Assembly: GCF_000429905.1 (NCBI RefSeq)
Contig: NZ_AUCT01000002.1
Coordinates: forward strand, 372,001 to 436,000
Direction of reading: 5' to 3'
Length of the DNA: 64,000 nt
Source: Desulfatibacillum aliphaticivorans DSM 15576
GTDB taxonomy: Bacteria; Desulfobacterota; Desulfobacteria; Desulfobacterales; Desulfatibacillaceae
Below the pieces are notes generated by a model. The model searched no databases and was not told the DNA's origin. It saw only the letters and a program-made list of their open reading frames with translations. The translations under genes were made by a program, and so were the position numbers. Positions 42,624 to 52,149 of the stretch are shown piece by piece. Numbering within the stretch: position 1 is the first letter of the stretch; each line of letters begins with the position of its first letter.

Positions 42624-43733
42624 GTGTTTTTTGTCAAGCTGCTTACTATTTGGACCGCTTTTCATTTTTACGTCTTCTGGAGAATCAGTTCCATTCCCTT
42701 TGTCTCCAAACGCATTCCGCGGCAGTACGTTTATTGTCTGATGTTCGTCGCCTGGGGCGCTTTTCTGGGCGGCCACGCTCTGGATCGTCTGGGAGTGGGA
42801 AAATGGGCCTATCCCCTGGAGTTTTTCGGCGCTGAGTGGATGGGCGTGATGCTTCTGCTTTGGCTTTGCTTTGGAGTCGTGGATGTTTTAACCGGATTCG
42901 GCCTATGGCTGAAACGCTTCGTCCCCGGCCTGAGAACCGCAGCCTTTATCTGCGCCAGCATTTTATCGGCGGCGGCCATGTTCCAGGGAATGCGGCCTCC
43001 GGTGATTTCGGAGCATGAGGTTGTGATGCCCGGACTTCCGGCGGAGGCGGACGGTTTGACCGCGGCAGTCATCTCGGATACGCATTTGGGCTCCCTTGTG
43101 GGAAAAGGATGGATGGAAAAACGGGTTGAACAAATTCACGCCATGGAGCCGGACATCATCTTCGCGGTGGGCGACATCATCGAGGGACGCGGAGATCATG
43201 AATGGGGAGTCATCCCGGCCCTGCAAATGCTGAAGGCGCCCCTGGGAGTCTGGGGCGTGACAGGCAACCACGAGAGCTACGGCAGCGTGGGAACCGGCGC
43301 CAATTTTTTGATGGCGGCTGGCATGAATGTTCTCACGGACCACTGGCGGGAGGTGCGGCCGGGATTGATCCTGGCCGGAGTGGATGACGTTCGCGGATAC
43401 AACAAACGCACCAGCTTTCCTAATGTGGAAAAAGCCCTTAAGGGAATCCCCGAGGATGCAGCTGTCATCTTCCTGTCCCACCGGCCGGACGGAGCCCAAA
43501 CCGCCGCAAAGGCCGGAGCGGACCTCATGCTTTCGGGCCACACCCACGGCGGCCAGATCTGGCCTTTCGGATTTTTGGTGAAACGGGAGTATCCCTTATT
43601 CATCGGCCGGTACCAGGTGGACGGCATGGCCGTCATCGTATGCCGCGGCACAGGAACCTGGGGACCCAGGATGCGCTTGTGGCGCCCGGGCGAAATCCTC
43701 AAGGTCGTCCTGCGCTCGGATCAGGCGGTTTAA
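42624..43733 (+). CDS. membrane-anchored metallophosphoesterase
   Basis: A 369-residue protein. The N-terminal third has about four membrane helices (MFFVKLLTIWTAFHFYVFWR onward); the C-terminal part is a calcineurin-like phosphoesterase with AAVISDTHLGSLVG, FAVGDIIEGRGDHEWG, GVTGNHESYG and LMLSGHTHGGQIWPF, i.e. the D-x-H, GD, GNHE and GHTH metal motifs in order. Homologues (YkuE-like) act on lipid or nucleotide phosphates at the membrane. I use GTG 42624 since GGAGG lies just ahead. Confidence 0.85.
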   Translation: MFFVKLLTIWTAFHFYVFWRISSIPFVSKRIPRQYVYCLMFVAWGAFLGGHALDRLGVGKWAYPLEFFGAEWMGVMLLLWLCFGVVDVLTGFGLWLKRFVPGLRTAAFICASILSAAAMFQGMRPPVISEHEVVMPGLPAEADGLTAAVISDTHLGSLVGKGWMEKRVEQIHAMEPDIIFAVGDIIEGRGDHEWGVIPALQMLKAPLGVWGVTGNHESYGSVGTGANFLMAAGMNVLTDHWREVRPGLILAGVDDVRGYNKRTSFPNVEKALKGIPEDAAVIFLSHRPDGAQTAAKAGADLMLSGHTHGGQIWPFGFLVKREYPLFIGRYQVDGMAVIVCRGTGTWGPRMRLWRPGEILKVVLRSDQAV

Positions 43734-43783
43734 GGTCTGGCGCCTTCAAGCAAGTAACCAAACTCAAAGCCAAACTGGAAAAG

Positions 43784-44001
43784 TGACGCTGGGTCCCGGC
43801 TTGCGGACGATCCTGAAAAGCGGATCATCCTTGCCGGGATGACGATTTTTCGAGGTTGGCGAAAGTAACGTGGGCGCTTGGTTCCCCTTTTGGGCTGCCA
43901 TAGCCGCCGCTCTCCGACATCCCCGTGGAGGGAAGCGGCGGGATGATTGCGTTTTTTTGCAATCATCGTGATGTACTCCCGGAAACGGGGACCCAGTGTC
44001 A
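43784..44001. repeat. REPIN/MITE-like inverted pair, copy B
   Basis: Ends TGACGCTGGGTCCC (43784-43797) and GGGACCCAGTGTCA (43988-44001) are complementary at 13 of 14 places. Inside are the same units as copy A: a 60-nt unit to 43844 and an inverted unit from 43915 with a GATGATTGC/GCAATCATC hairpin. Copy A (3037-3292) and copy B differ in their centre. It fills the gap between two convergent genes. Confidence 0.75.
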
Positions 44002-44065
44002 TTCTGAAAAGCAACCATCCTAACTTAACTGAAAACAAGGGTTTTTAAACCAATTTTTAGGAACA

Positions 44066-45610
44066 TCATTTACCCCGAATTTTTTGTTGCGCCCTGGAGA
44101 AGGGTATTTTCAATCTAATCATTTTATTACGCAAGGTGCTGGGGTTGACTCCCAGGATTTTAGCTGCGCCGTTAGGACCGCTAATCCGGCCGTTGGTTTG
44201 GTCCAGCGCACGCATAATATGCGCGGATAGGAGGTCGTCCAGGGAAAGCAGTTCGCTTGGGCGGCCCTCCTCAGCTTTTTTTGGGGGTTCCAAGGACACT
44301 GCGTGGAAGGTGGAAAAGGATAAGGGACCCCTGCGATTGACGATCAACTCCCTTTCCACGGCGTTTTCCAACTCCCGCACATTGCCCGGCCAGTTGTAGT
44401 CCATGAGCATGTCAATGGCGTCGCCGCCTAAAGACGGGATGGGGTGGATGGAAAGGGAACGGGATTTTTTCTGGATAAAGTGATCCACCAGGGCCGGGAT
44501 GTCGCCTTTTCTGGCCCGGAGGGGAGGAATGACAATGGGAAAGACGTTTATGCGAAACAGAAGGTCCTCCCGAAAGGCGCCTTCCTTGACCATGTTTTCC
44601 AGATTCCTGTGGGTGGCGACCACGATCCTGACGTCCATGCGGATGGGTTCGGAGCCGCCCACGCGTTCTATCTCCATATTTTCCAATACGCGCAACAGCT
44701 TCACCTGGATGTCGGGCTTGAGCTCCCCGATTTCATCCAGAAAAATCGTCCCGTGCTGGGCCCTCTCAAAGCGGCCCTTTCGCCGGGTGATGGCGCCCGT
44801 AAAGGCGCCTTTTTCGTGGCCGAACAACTCGCTGTCCACCAGGGTTTCGGGGATGGCCCCGCAATTCACGCAGATAAACGGCCCGTCCCGCCGGGTGGAC
44901 ATTTTGTGGATGGCGCCGGATATGAGTTCCTTGCCCACGCCGGTTTCTCCGCTTATCAGGACGGGGCTGTCCAGGGGCGCCACCATTTCTATGAGATTGG
45001 CCACGTTTTTCAGCCCAAAGCTGTGGCCGATTATTTCCTCCAGGGCGATCCCGCCCCGGGTGTCCACCGCCGTGTTGTCCAGCGTCCTCTGGAGCTTGAT
45101 GATTTCCTGGCCGAGCAAATAATGGTCCAGCGCCTTGGCGAAAGGCTCCTTCAGCATGGAAAATAAATCCAGATCCCTTTGAGTGTAACGGTCCCGGTCC
45201 GCGGTGATGAGCGCCGCAATGGCGATGCGCACTCCGTCTTTTTCCAAAAAGACCACCAAATTGGAAAAATCCTGCCCGCTGATCTCCTGAAAATAGTAGC
45301 CCACCGGATCGTCTTCCGGGCGGTTGATGATCCGGGCGTCCGGCAGGGGGGATTTTTTCCACTGGGTGCGGGTGTCCACGGGAATGCTGATGACGGATTT
45401 CGCGATCAAATCCGAATGAATGCCGCCGTCATGGTCCCAGATAATAGGCCGCGCCGACTTGAGGGAGGGCTCCAACTGAATGATGGCCAGCCCTTCGGCG
45501 GGCATGTACCGTTTTAGCGCCTGCCGGCATTGGCGCACTGCGCGGAAAAGGTCCAGGTTGGCGTTCAGGGGGTGAGAGGTTTCCCGAAAAAAGGCGTTTG
45601 GGTCGACCAT
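44066..45610 (-). CDS. GAF-type sigma-54-dependent activator of the catabolic operon
   Basis: A 514-residue activator. The N-terminal 180 residues look like a GAF-type sensor; then come Walker A GETGVGKELISGA, the GAFTGA loop (FGHEKGAFTGAITR), Walker B IFLDEIGEL, and a C-terminal Fis-like HTH (GAAKILGVNPSTLRNKMIRL). It is divergent from the acyl-CoA dehydrogenase operon starting at 45989. The intervening region has three operator copies (45632-45785), the nearest only 22 nt from its own start codon, and a sigma-54 promoter. The effector is probably an acid or CoA ester of the pathway; that is inference. Confidence 0.9.
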   Translation of the reverse strand: MVDPNAFFRETSHPLNANLDLFRAVRQCRQALKRYMPAEGLAIIQLEPSLKSARPIIWDHDGGIHSDLIAKSVISIPVDTRTQWKKSPLPDARIINRPEDDPVGYYFQEISGQDFSNLVVFLEKDGVRIAIAALITADRDRYTQRDLDLFSMLKEPFAKALDHYLLGQEIIKLQRTLDNTAVDTRGGIALEEIIGHSFGLKNVANLIEMVAPLDSPVLISGETGVGKELISGAIHKMSTRRDGPFICVNCGAIPETLVDSELFGHEKGAFTGAITRRKGRFERAQHGTIFLDEIGELKPDIQVKLLRVLENMEIERVGGSEPIRMDVRIVVATHRNLENMVKEGAFREDLLFRINVFPIVIPPLRARKGDIPALVDHFIQKKSRSLSIHPIPSLGGDAIDMLMDYNWPGNVRELENAVERELIVNRRGPLSFSTFHAVSLEPPKKAEEGRPSELLSLDDLLSAHIMRALDQTNGRISGPNGAAKILGVNPSTLRNKMIRLKIPFSRAQQKIRGK

Positions 45611-45631
45611 GGGCCAGGCTCCTTGGTTAAG

Positions 45632-45785
45632 TTCGCCGTATTCGGCGAATTTTTATCGCGGGAGGAATTCCGGGAATTTAAAACTCCTTAAATTTCATGG
45701 AGATATGGAAGGCTTTGGAATTCCCTGAAAAAACCTATCAAATTTTCGCCTTATTTGGCAACCACTTTTCACCGTATTCGGCTAA
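45632..45785. promoter_or_regulatory. three 18-bp operator sites for the sigma-54 activator
   Basis: Site 1 (45632-45649) is TTCGCCGTATTCGGCGAA, with arms TTCGCCG/CGGCGAA perfect around a TATT centre. Site 2 (45745-45762) TTCGCCTTATTTGGCAAC matches at 14 of 18. Site 3 (45768-45785) TTCACCGTATTCGGCTAA matches at 16 of 18. Sites 2 and 3 are 23 bp apart. All lie upstream of the sigma-54 promoter at 45856-45872, and site 1 is next to the activator's start, as expected for autoregulation. Confidence 0.7.
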
Positions 45786-45855
45786 AACACCCCGCTTTCT
45801 TGGGCCAAATCAACACTCGCCATTACAACATATTAATATAACTGGCTATTTATCT

Positions 45856-45872
45856 TAGGCATGGTTTGTGCT
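45856..45872 (+). promoter_or_regulatory. sigma-54 promoter of the 46-58 kb operon
   Basis: In TTAGGCATGGTTTGTGC, GG at 45858-45859 and GC at 45870-45871 keep the required 10-nt spacing. It is weaker than consensus in -24 (AGGCAT for TGGCAC). It lies about 115 nt before the first gene, with the three operators 70-240 bp upstream. Confidence 0.55.
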
Positions 45873-45988
45873 TAATCCAATAACACTATCTCCATCCCCC
45901 GGATTCCAGGTCTTGAACGGGCGGCGTTTTCCCTGCAGGCGAATTTGCTTTCACAAACAACTTCCAGCCGATCGGAGGGGCGACAACC

Positions 45989-47164
45989 ATGGCGAGCAAC
46001 TCAAAAGTCAAATCCATCAACCAAATCCATTTCACCAAAGAACACGACATGATCCGCAAGTCCGTGGCCGACTTCGTAAAAAAGGAGATCAACCCCAATA
46101 TCGATGAGTGGGAGGAGGCCGGCATCACCCCCTTGAAGGAGTTGTTCAAGAAAATGGGGGATCTGGGCTTTTTAGGCATCCGGTACGACCCCAAATACGG
46201 AGGCCAGGGGCTCGATTATTGGTACGAAACGGTTTTTCTGGAGGAGCTCGGCCGAATCCGGGGTCTGGGGCTTGCCATCGCCATCTCCGTGCAGACCAAC
46301 ATGGCCACGCCGGCCATTGACGAGTTCGGCAGCGAATACCTTAAGGACAAATATCTGCGGGGCGCCATCTCCGGCGATCTGGTGGGGGCCATTGCAGTCA
46401 CCGAGCCTGCGGCGGGCTCCGACGTTTCCGCGCTCCAGAGCACTGCCAGAAGGGATGGAAGCTGTTACGTCCTCAACGGCTCCAAGATGTTCATCACCAA
46501 CGGAACCCAGGCGGATTTCTACACCCTTCTGGCCCGGACCAGCGACGAACCCGGCTACCATGCCTTCAGCCTTTTTGTGGTTCCGGCCGATCTGCCGGGG
46601 GTGCATGTCAGCCGCAAACTGGAAAAGATCGGGGTCTGGTGCAGCGACACGGCGGAGCTTTTTTTCGATGACGTGAGAATACCCGCCGAAAACCTTATCG
46701 GCCAGGAGGGGGAAGGCTTTATCTACCAGATGCGCCAGTTCCAGCACGAGCGTTTTTCCCTGCTGCCTCCCATCTACACCGCCGCCCGGGAAATCATCGA
46801 CATGACGGTCGACTATTTAAGGGAGCGGGTGGTCTTCGGAAAGCCGCTGATCAAAAGGCAGGCGTTGCAGCACCAGTTGGTGGACTGGATCACGGAAGTC
46901 GAATGCCTGAAGCAACTCTCCTATGAAATCGTTCGCATCAAGATGGCCGGCCTGGATGCTTCCAAGGAGATTTCCATGGGCAAGCTCTACGCCGGAAGGA
47001 TTTTCAATTCCATGGTCGCCGGGTGCCTGCGCATGCACGGCGGCATGGGCTTTATGAAGGAAATGCCTATCTCCCGGTACTATCGGGACTCCATAGGCTT
47101 GGGCATCGGCGGGGGCGCCGACGAGGTCATGAAGGACGTGATCGCCAAGCTCGAAGGGTTTTAA
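45989..47164 (+). CDS. acyl-CoA dehydrogenase (1)
   Basis: A 391-residue acyl-CoA dehydrogenase. Motifs VTEPAAGSDVSALQST, VLNGSKMFITNGTQ and DTAELFFDDVRIP are standard. Near the C-terminus the usual acidic base position is IGGGADEV without the Glu of MCAD; the Glu in QFQHERFS at helix G aligns instead with the base of isovaleryl/long-chain-type enzymes. This suggests a substrate branched near the carboxyl end. It is closely paralogous to the 54128-55300 product. First gene of the operon; CGGAGGGG precedes the start. Confidence 0.9.
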   Translation: MASNSKVKSINQIHFTKEHDMIRKSVADFVKKEINPNIDEWEEAGITPLKELFKKMGDLGFLGIRYDPKYGGQGLDYWYETVFLEELGRIRGLGLAIAISVQTNMATPAIDEFGSEYLKDKYLRGAISGDLVGAIAVTEPAAGSDVSALQSTARRDGSCYVLNGSKMFITNGTQADFYTLLARTSDEPGYHAFSLFVVPADLPGVHVSRKLEKIGVWCSDTAELFFDDVRIPAENLIGQEGEGFIYQMRQFQHERFSLLPPIYTAAREIIDMTVDYLRERVVFGKPLIKRQALQHQLVDWITEVECLKQLSYEIVRIKMAGLDASKEISMGKLYAGRIFNSMVAGCLRMHGGMGFMKEMPISRYYRDSIGLGIGGGADEVMKDVIAKLEGF

Positions 47165-47225
47165 TCCAAAGTTCAATCCCAATATCGGAAGCAACCCAAC
47201 CGGAACTGAAGATAAGGAGGGAAGA

Positions 47226-48932
47226 ATGGCAATGGAGCAGATATGGCGAAAATCCTACGGCAAAGAGATTCCTGACCTGGATCCGAACCTTTTCGAAACC
47301 GACGGCGTTACGGTCATCAATGAATCCATGGACCGGTTCAAGAAGAATACGGCCATGATTTTCATGGGCGTGAGGATCACCTACGGCGAGATTGACGCCT
47401 ACGCCGACCGTTTCGCCCGCATGCTGATCAAGCAGGGCTTCCGCAAAGGAGACGTGGTGGGCATTAACCTGCCCAATATCCCGGAGTACGTCATCGCCTG
47501 GCTCGGAATCATGCGGGCCGGGTGCATCAGTTCCGGCGTGTCGCCGCTTTTATCTCCCAAGGAGCTGGAGCACCAGCTTAACGACGGCGAGATCAAGGGC
47601 CTGGTAACCCTGGACGCGCTTTTCGTCCACCGGGTGGCGCCCATGGCCGACCGCCTGCCTCACCTCAAACTTGTGGTGGGGGCGAGCGTGGCCGGCTTTC
47701 TGCCCAAAATCAAACAGATCCTGGGCAAGCTGCTGAAGAAGGTCCCCTCGGGCAAGCTGCGCCCTCTTCCCGGAAAGACCGTCATGGCCTTCTCCTCGAT
47801 CCTCAAAGATCCGGAATACGCCGCAGGGGTCTTTGAGGTGGAACTCGGGCCGAATGACGCAGCCTATCTGATGTACACCGGGGGCACTACCGGGCCGTCC
47901 AAAGGCGCCGTTCTGACCCACAGGAATTTCGTATCCGAATTGCTGCTCACCACCCATTATATGGAATGGACCGGCCTCCAGGTCGGGATCATGTCGGCCT
48001 TTCCCATGTTTCACATCGCCGGCCTCATGGTCAACGCCTTCGCCATTTATTGCGGCATGACCCAGATGATGCTGCCGGACCCTCGCAACGTGAACATGAT
48101 CATGGATTTTCTGGAAAAGGAGAAGCCGTACATTTTCGGCAATGTCCCTTCCATCTATTACATGCTCCTGGCCCAGCCCCGGTTTAAAACCATCGATCAT
48201 TCAAGCCTCGCCCAGTGCGTTTCCGCGGCCGCGCCTTTTCCCGTGGATTCCCAAAAGCAGTTGGAGGCCGTTATCGGCCAGGGAAAGCTCATCGAGCTAT
48301 ACGGGATGACCGAGACCACGGGAGTGGCGGTCATGAATCCGCTCCACGGAGAAAAAAGACTGGGCGCGGTCGGCCTGCCTCTTCCCAATACGGACGTCAA
48401 AATCGTCGATACCGCCACCGGCGAAGAGGCGCCTTTGGGCGAGCCGGGCGAAATCCTGGTCCGCAACCCCATGATCATGCAGTCCTATTTCAAAAAGCCC
48501 GAAGAAACCCGGAAAGCCGTCGACTCCGAGGGGTTCATGCACACCGGCGACGTGGGCTTCATGGACGAGGACGGGTACATCACCCTGGTGGACCGGACCA
48601 AGGACATGCTCATTGTGAGCGGCTTCAAGGTTTTTTCCAAAAAGGTGGAAGACATCATGGCGGACCATCCGGCCATCGAGATCATGGCCCTGATCGGCGC
48701 GCCCAATCCCGACAGGCCTGGTTCGGAGTTGGCCAAGGCCTTTGTCACGCTGGACGCGGAATACGCTTTTGACGGCGACCGGGAAGCCTTGAAGGCGGAT
48801 ATCATCGCCTTCGCCAAGGAGCACCTGGCGCCCTACGAGGTTCCCAAGGAAATCGAGATTATCGAGGAAATGCCCCTGACGAGCGTGGGCAAACTGGACA
48901 AAAAAGTGCTTCGGGCAAACGTCGGAGCCTAA
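47226..48932 (+). CDS. AMP-forming acyl-CoA synthetase
   Basis: A 568-residue class I adenylate-forming enzyme that activates a carboxylic acid with ATP and CoA. The P-loop is YTGGTTGPSKGAVLTH, followed by YGMTETTGVAVMNPL and GDVGFMDEDGYITLVDRTKDM, with the adenylation lysine in LTSVGKLDKKVLR. The chain fits medium/long-chain or aromatic acid ligases; the exact acid is unknown. Its position early in the operon suggests the operon's substrate enters as a free acid. AAGGAGGG precedes ATG 47226. Confidence 0.92.
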   Translation: MAMEQIWRKSYGKEIPDLDPNLFETDGVTVINESMDRFKKNTAMIFMGVRITYGEIDAYADRFARMLIKQGFRKGDVVGINLPNIPEYVIAWLGIMRAGCISSGVSPLLSPKELEHQLNDGEIKGLVTLDALFVHRVAPMADRLPHLKLVVGASVAGFLPKIKQILGKLLKKVPSGKLRPLPGKTVMAFSSILKDPEYAAGVFEVELGPNDAAYLMYTGGTTGPSKGAVLTHRNFVSELLLTTHYMEWTGLQVGIMSAFPMFHIAGLMVNAFAIYCGMTQMMLPDPRNVNMIMDFLEKEKPYIFGNVPSIYYMLLAQPRFKTIDHSSLAQCVSAAAPFPVDSQKQLEAVIGQGKLIELYGMTETTGVAVMNPLHGEKRLGAVGLPLPNTDVKIVDTATGEEAPLGEPGEILVRNPMIMQSYFKKPEETRKAVDSEGFMHTGDVGFMDEDGYITLVDRTKDMLIVSGFKVFSKKVEDIMADHPAIEIMALIGAPNPDRPGSELAKAFVTLDAEYAFDGDREALKADIIAFAKEHLAPYEVPKEIEIIEEMPLTSVGKLDKKVLRANVGA

Positions 48933-48972
48933 GACGATCTATTAGGATATCCTGCGAAGAAAGGAACAAAAA

Positions 48973-50523
48973 ATGGGAAAATGGATGGACGGGTTCATGG
49001 ATCGGCTGGCCGCGGTTCATGAGCAGAACCTGGAAGGAGGAGGTCAGGATCGCATCGACCTGCAGCATAGCCTGGGCAAACTCACGGCCCGGGAGCGGAT
49101 TGATCTTCTGGTGGACGAGGGTTCGTTCATGGAAATGGGCGCCCTGGTGCGGGATTTCCGGGAGGCCTCCGGCCAGATATCCAAGCCCACCCCGGCTGAC
49201 GGCGTTGTCATGGGCGCCGCCGAAATCGCGGGCCGCCAGGTCATGATTTACGCCCTGGACTTCACGGTCATGTCCGGCGCCTTGGGGGATCAAGGGGCCT
49301 GGAAGATCGCCGAACTGGTGGACATGGCCGGCAAGGAGCAGGTTCCCATCATCGGAATGTTCGACGGCGCAGGCTCCCGGATGAGCCTGAAAAACGGCGC
49401 CATCGGCTTATACGGCTATGCACGGTTGATCCGCAACTACTGCCTGTATTCCGGGGTAATCCCCCAGATTTCCCTGGTCCTGGGCCCCTGCACCGGCCCC
49501 ATGGCCCAGATTCCGGTCCTGTCCGACTTCACCATCATGAACGAAAACACGGGATTCATGTGGCTGGGAGGCGAACGGAAAAGCGAGGACGCGGGAAACG
49601 CGGACTTCCACATGGAGGAAAGCGGCCAGGTGGACCTTCTGGCTGGCAGCGACGAGGAGGCCATGGAGCTCACGCGGCGCCTGCTGGAATTCATGCCCCA
49701 AAACTGCTGGGAAAAGCCTTTGACAATCGCCTCGGACGACGACCCGGATCGCCGTGAGGAGAAATTGCTCACCATCATGCCGGACAACCCCAAGTTCACC
49801 TATGACATGCACGAGGTCATAGAGCTGATTGTGGACAATGGGGAATTTTTTGAAATCAAGGAGGATTTCGCGCCCAACCTGATTGCCGGATTCGCCCGGT
49901 TTGACGGCATGCCCGTGGGAATTGTGGCCAGCAACCCGGATGAATTGAGCGGCATCATGGAGCCGGACTCCTCGGACAAGTACGACCGCTTCATGATGTT
50001 TCTGGACACCTTCAACATTCCCCTTATCAACATTTCCGACACCACGGCCTATCCGCCCGGCGATAAGTGGGAACGCAAGGGCGTAATTCGCCACGGCGCC
50101 AAAAACCTCCATGGTTACGCCAACGTCACCACGGCGAAAATCACCCTGGTGCTGCGGCGTTCTTACGGGGGATCCAATATCACCATGGGCTGCTCCAAAA
50201 TGGGGCCGGACTTTATTTTCGCATGGCCCACGGCGGAGTTCGCGCCCACCGGCCCTGAATCCATTGTGCTTGCCGTGTTCCATAAGCAATTGGCCAAAGC
50301 CAAGGAGGACGGCAACTATGACGAAGTCTACGACTTTCTCCTGAGCACGCTCAGGGAGCAATTCAGCGTCATGACTTTCGGCAAGGCCTACACCCATTAT
50401 TACACGGTCAACGAAGTCATTGACCCAAGGGACACGCGAAAGCGCATCGTCAAAGCCTTGAAAGCCTCGGCCAGCAAGCGGGAACTCACGCCTAAGAAAA
50501 GAAGAGCCATCAAACCGGCCTGA
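48973..50523 (+). CDS. biotin-dependent carboxyltransferase subunit (1)
   Basis: A 516-residue carboxyltransferase of the PccB/12S type, which moves a carboxyl group between biotin and an acyl-CoA. Two crotonase-like halves are seen: KLTARERIDLLVDEGSFMEM and GMFDGAGSRM in the first, KWERKGVIRHGAKNLHGYAN and RRSYGGSNITMGCS in the second. It is paralogous to, but clearly different from, the next gene product. No biotin carboxylase is near, so the pair may run as a decarboxylase or transcarboxylase. AAAGGA precedes ATG 48973. Confidence 0.88.
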   Translation: MGKWMDGFMDRLAAVHEQNLEGGGQDRIDLQHSLGKLTARERIDLLVDEGSFMEMGALVRDFREASGQISKPTPADGVVMGAAEIAGRQVMIYALDFTVMSGALGDQGAWKIAELVDMAGKEQVPIIGMFDGAGSRMSLKNGAIGLYGYARLIRNYCLYSGVIPQISLVLGPCTGPMAQIPVLSDFTIMNENTGFMWLGGERKSEDAGNADFHMEESGQVDLLAGSDEEAMELTRRLLEFMPQNCWEKPLTIASDDDPDRREEKLLTIMPDNPKFTYDMHEVIELIVDNGEFFEIKEDFAPNLIAGFARFDGMPVGIVASNPDELSGIMEPDSSDKYDRFMMFLDTFNIPLINISDTTAYPPGDKWERKGVIRHGAKNLHGYANVTTAKITLVLRRSYGGSNITMGCSKMGPDFIFAWPTAEFAPTGPESIVLAVFHKQLAKAKEDGNYDEVYDFLLSTLREQFSVMTFGKAYTHYYTVNEVIDPRDTRKRIVKALKASASKRELTPKKRRAIKPA

Positions 50524-50546
50524 TCAAGCGACGGGAGGAAAGAAAC

Positions 50547-52103
50547 ATGGGCGCAACAATGGATGCAGCCATTCAAAAATATTTGGATATACAGGAAAAA
50601 AACAAGCTGGGAGGCGGACAGGAGCATATTGACCGCCAGCATAAAAGAGGCAAGTTAACCGCACGCGAACGCATTGATATCCTGGTTGATCCCAACTCGT
50701 TCAAGGAAGTGGGAACCTGCGTAAACACCACGGGCGTCCGCATTGACGGCAGAAAGTCGGACGCCCCCTGCGACGGGGTGCTTTTCGGCACAGCCCGGAT
50801 ACACGGCAGGACCGTAATGGTCCATTCCGCGGACTTCACCGTCCTGGGCGGCTCCGGGGGAACCCAAACCCTCATGAAGCTGGCAAGGGGCAACGAGCTT
50901 GCCATCCAGTGGGGCCTTCCCATGATCCACTTGATGGACTCATCAGGCGGGCGGCTGGGCTACCAGGACGTGCCTTTCGCCGGCATAGACTGGTATTTTC
51001 GGACGCAGGGCCGGTACTCCGGAGTGATTCCCCAGATTACGGTGCTTATGGGGCCGTGCATTGCCGGCGGCGCTTATCTGCCCACCCTGTGCGACCTCTT
51101 GCTCATGAGCCGGATTTCGGGAACCCTGTGGCTGGGCGGGCCTCGCCAGACCCAGGCGGCCACGTCGGAAGTCTATGACGAAAACGTGGGCGGCGCCGAC
51201 TATCACATGCAATATACGGGCACCTGCGACGCAGTGGGAGACGATGACAAGGAAACCCTGCTCATGTGCAGGGACATGCTCCGGTATCTGCCCTCCAACT
51301 ATCGCCGCAAGCCCCCCAGGTGGGAAAAAACCGACGCCCCGGACCGGGAAACCCCCGAACTGGCGAACATCGTCCCGGACGACTTTTCCCAGACCTATGA
51401 CATGCACGACGTCATCAAAGCCATCGCGGATGAGGGCGAGTATTTTGAAATCAAGGACGAATACGCCAAAAACCTGATCTGCTGTTTCTGCCGGTTCGAC
51501 GGCCGATCCGTGGGCCTTGTGGCCAACAATCCCAAATACCCCGGAAGCGCGCTGGATGTGGATGCCTGCGACAAGTACTACCGCTTTCTGCAGCTTTTGG
51601 ATGCATACAGCATCCCCCTGGTGAATCTGGTGGACACGCCGCCGCTCGTCCCGGGAGAGGATGAGGAGGTGCGCGGAGTGCTCCGGCACATAGGCAAGGT
51701 TCTGGACGTATACGCCACGGCGACCATTCCCAAAATCGGGGTGGTGCTCAGGCAATCTTACGCAGACGCCGGCAGCCTGTTTATGAGCGGCCTCAAGGGG
51801 ATGGGTGCGGACATCACCTACGCCTGGCCCATCGCCCAGTTTGCGGTGGAGGCTTCCACCATGGATTACAAGGAAGTCCTGGGAGATTGCATTGAGGAGG
51901 ATGTGCGGGAAACTTTCTGGAAATACCCCAGAGAAAAAGTCGACGCCTTTGATGCGGCCATGTCCTGGTCCAACCAGATGGTGGACGAAATCATTCTGCC
52001 CAAGGACACGAGGAAAATGATCATCGAAGCCCTGATCATCACCGAGGACAAGGAAGAAACCCTGCCGGAAAGAAGCAAGCGGCATGGGTCAGCGCCGTCC
52101 TGA
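50547..52103 (+). CDS. biotin-dependent carboxyltransferase subunit (2)
   Basis: A 518-residue second PccB-like protein. It keeps more of the canonical motifs than subunit 1: GGSGGTQTLMKLA, HLMDSSGGRLGYQD, VLMGPCIAGGAYLPTLCD and VVLRQSYADAGSLFMSG. Two unequal 12S-like subunits next to a biotin carrier recall carboxyltransferase complexes in anaerobic decarboxylases and transcarboxylase-like systems. Which CoA ester is used is unknown. It begins 23 nt after subunit 1 with GGGAGGAAAG before ATG. Confidence 0.9.
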   Translation: MGATMDAAIQKYLDIQEKNKLGGGQEHIDRQHKRGKLTARERIDILVDPNSFKEVGTCVNTTGVRIDGRKSDAPCDGVLFGTARIHGRTVMVHSADFTVLGGSGGTQTLMKLARGNELAIQWGLPMIHLMDSSGGRLGYQDVPFAGIDWYFRTQGRYSGVIPQITVLMGPCIAGGAYLPTLCDLLLMSRISGTLWLGGPRQTQAATSEVYDENVGGADYHMQYTGTCDAVGDDDKETLLMCRDMLRYLPSNYRRKPPRWEKTDAPDRETPELANIVPDDFSQTYDMHDVIKAIADEGEYFEIKDEYAKNLICCFCRFDGRSVGLVANNPKYPGSALDVDACDKYYRFLQLLDAYSIPLVNLVDTPPLVPGEDEEVRGVLRHIGKVLDVYATATIPKIGVVLRQSYADAGSLFMSGLKGMGADITYAWPIAQFAVEASTMDYKEVLGDCIEEDVRETFWKYPREKVDAFDAAMSWSNQMVDEIILPKDTRKMIIEALIITEDKEETLPERSKRHGSAPS

Positions 52104-52149
52104 TTTGCGCGAAAAAAATTATATTGTGAAATTCCCATAGGAGGCACGC

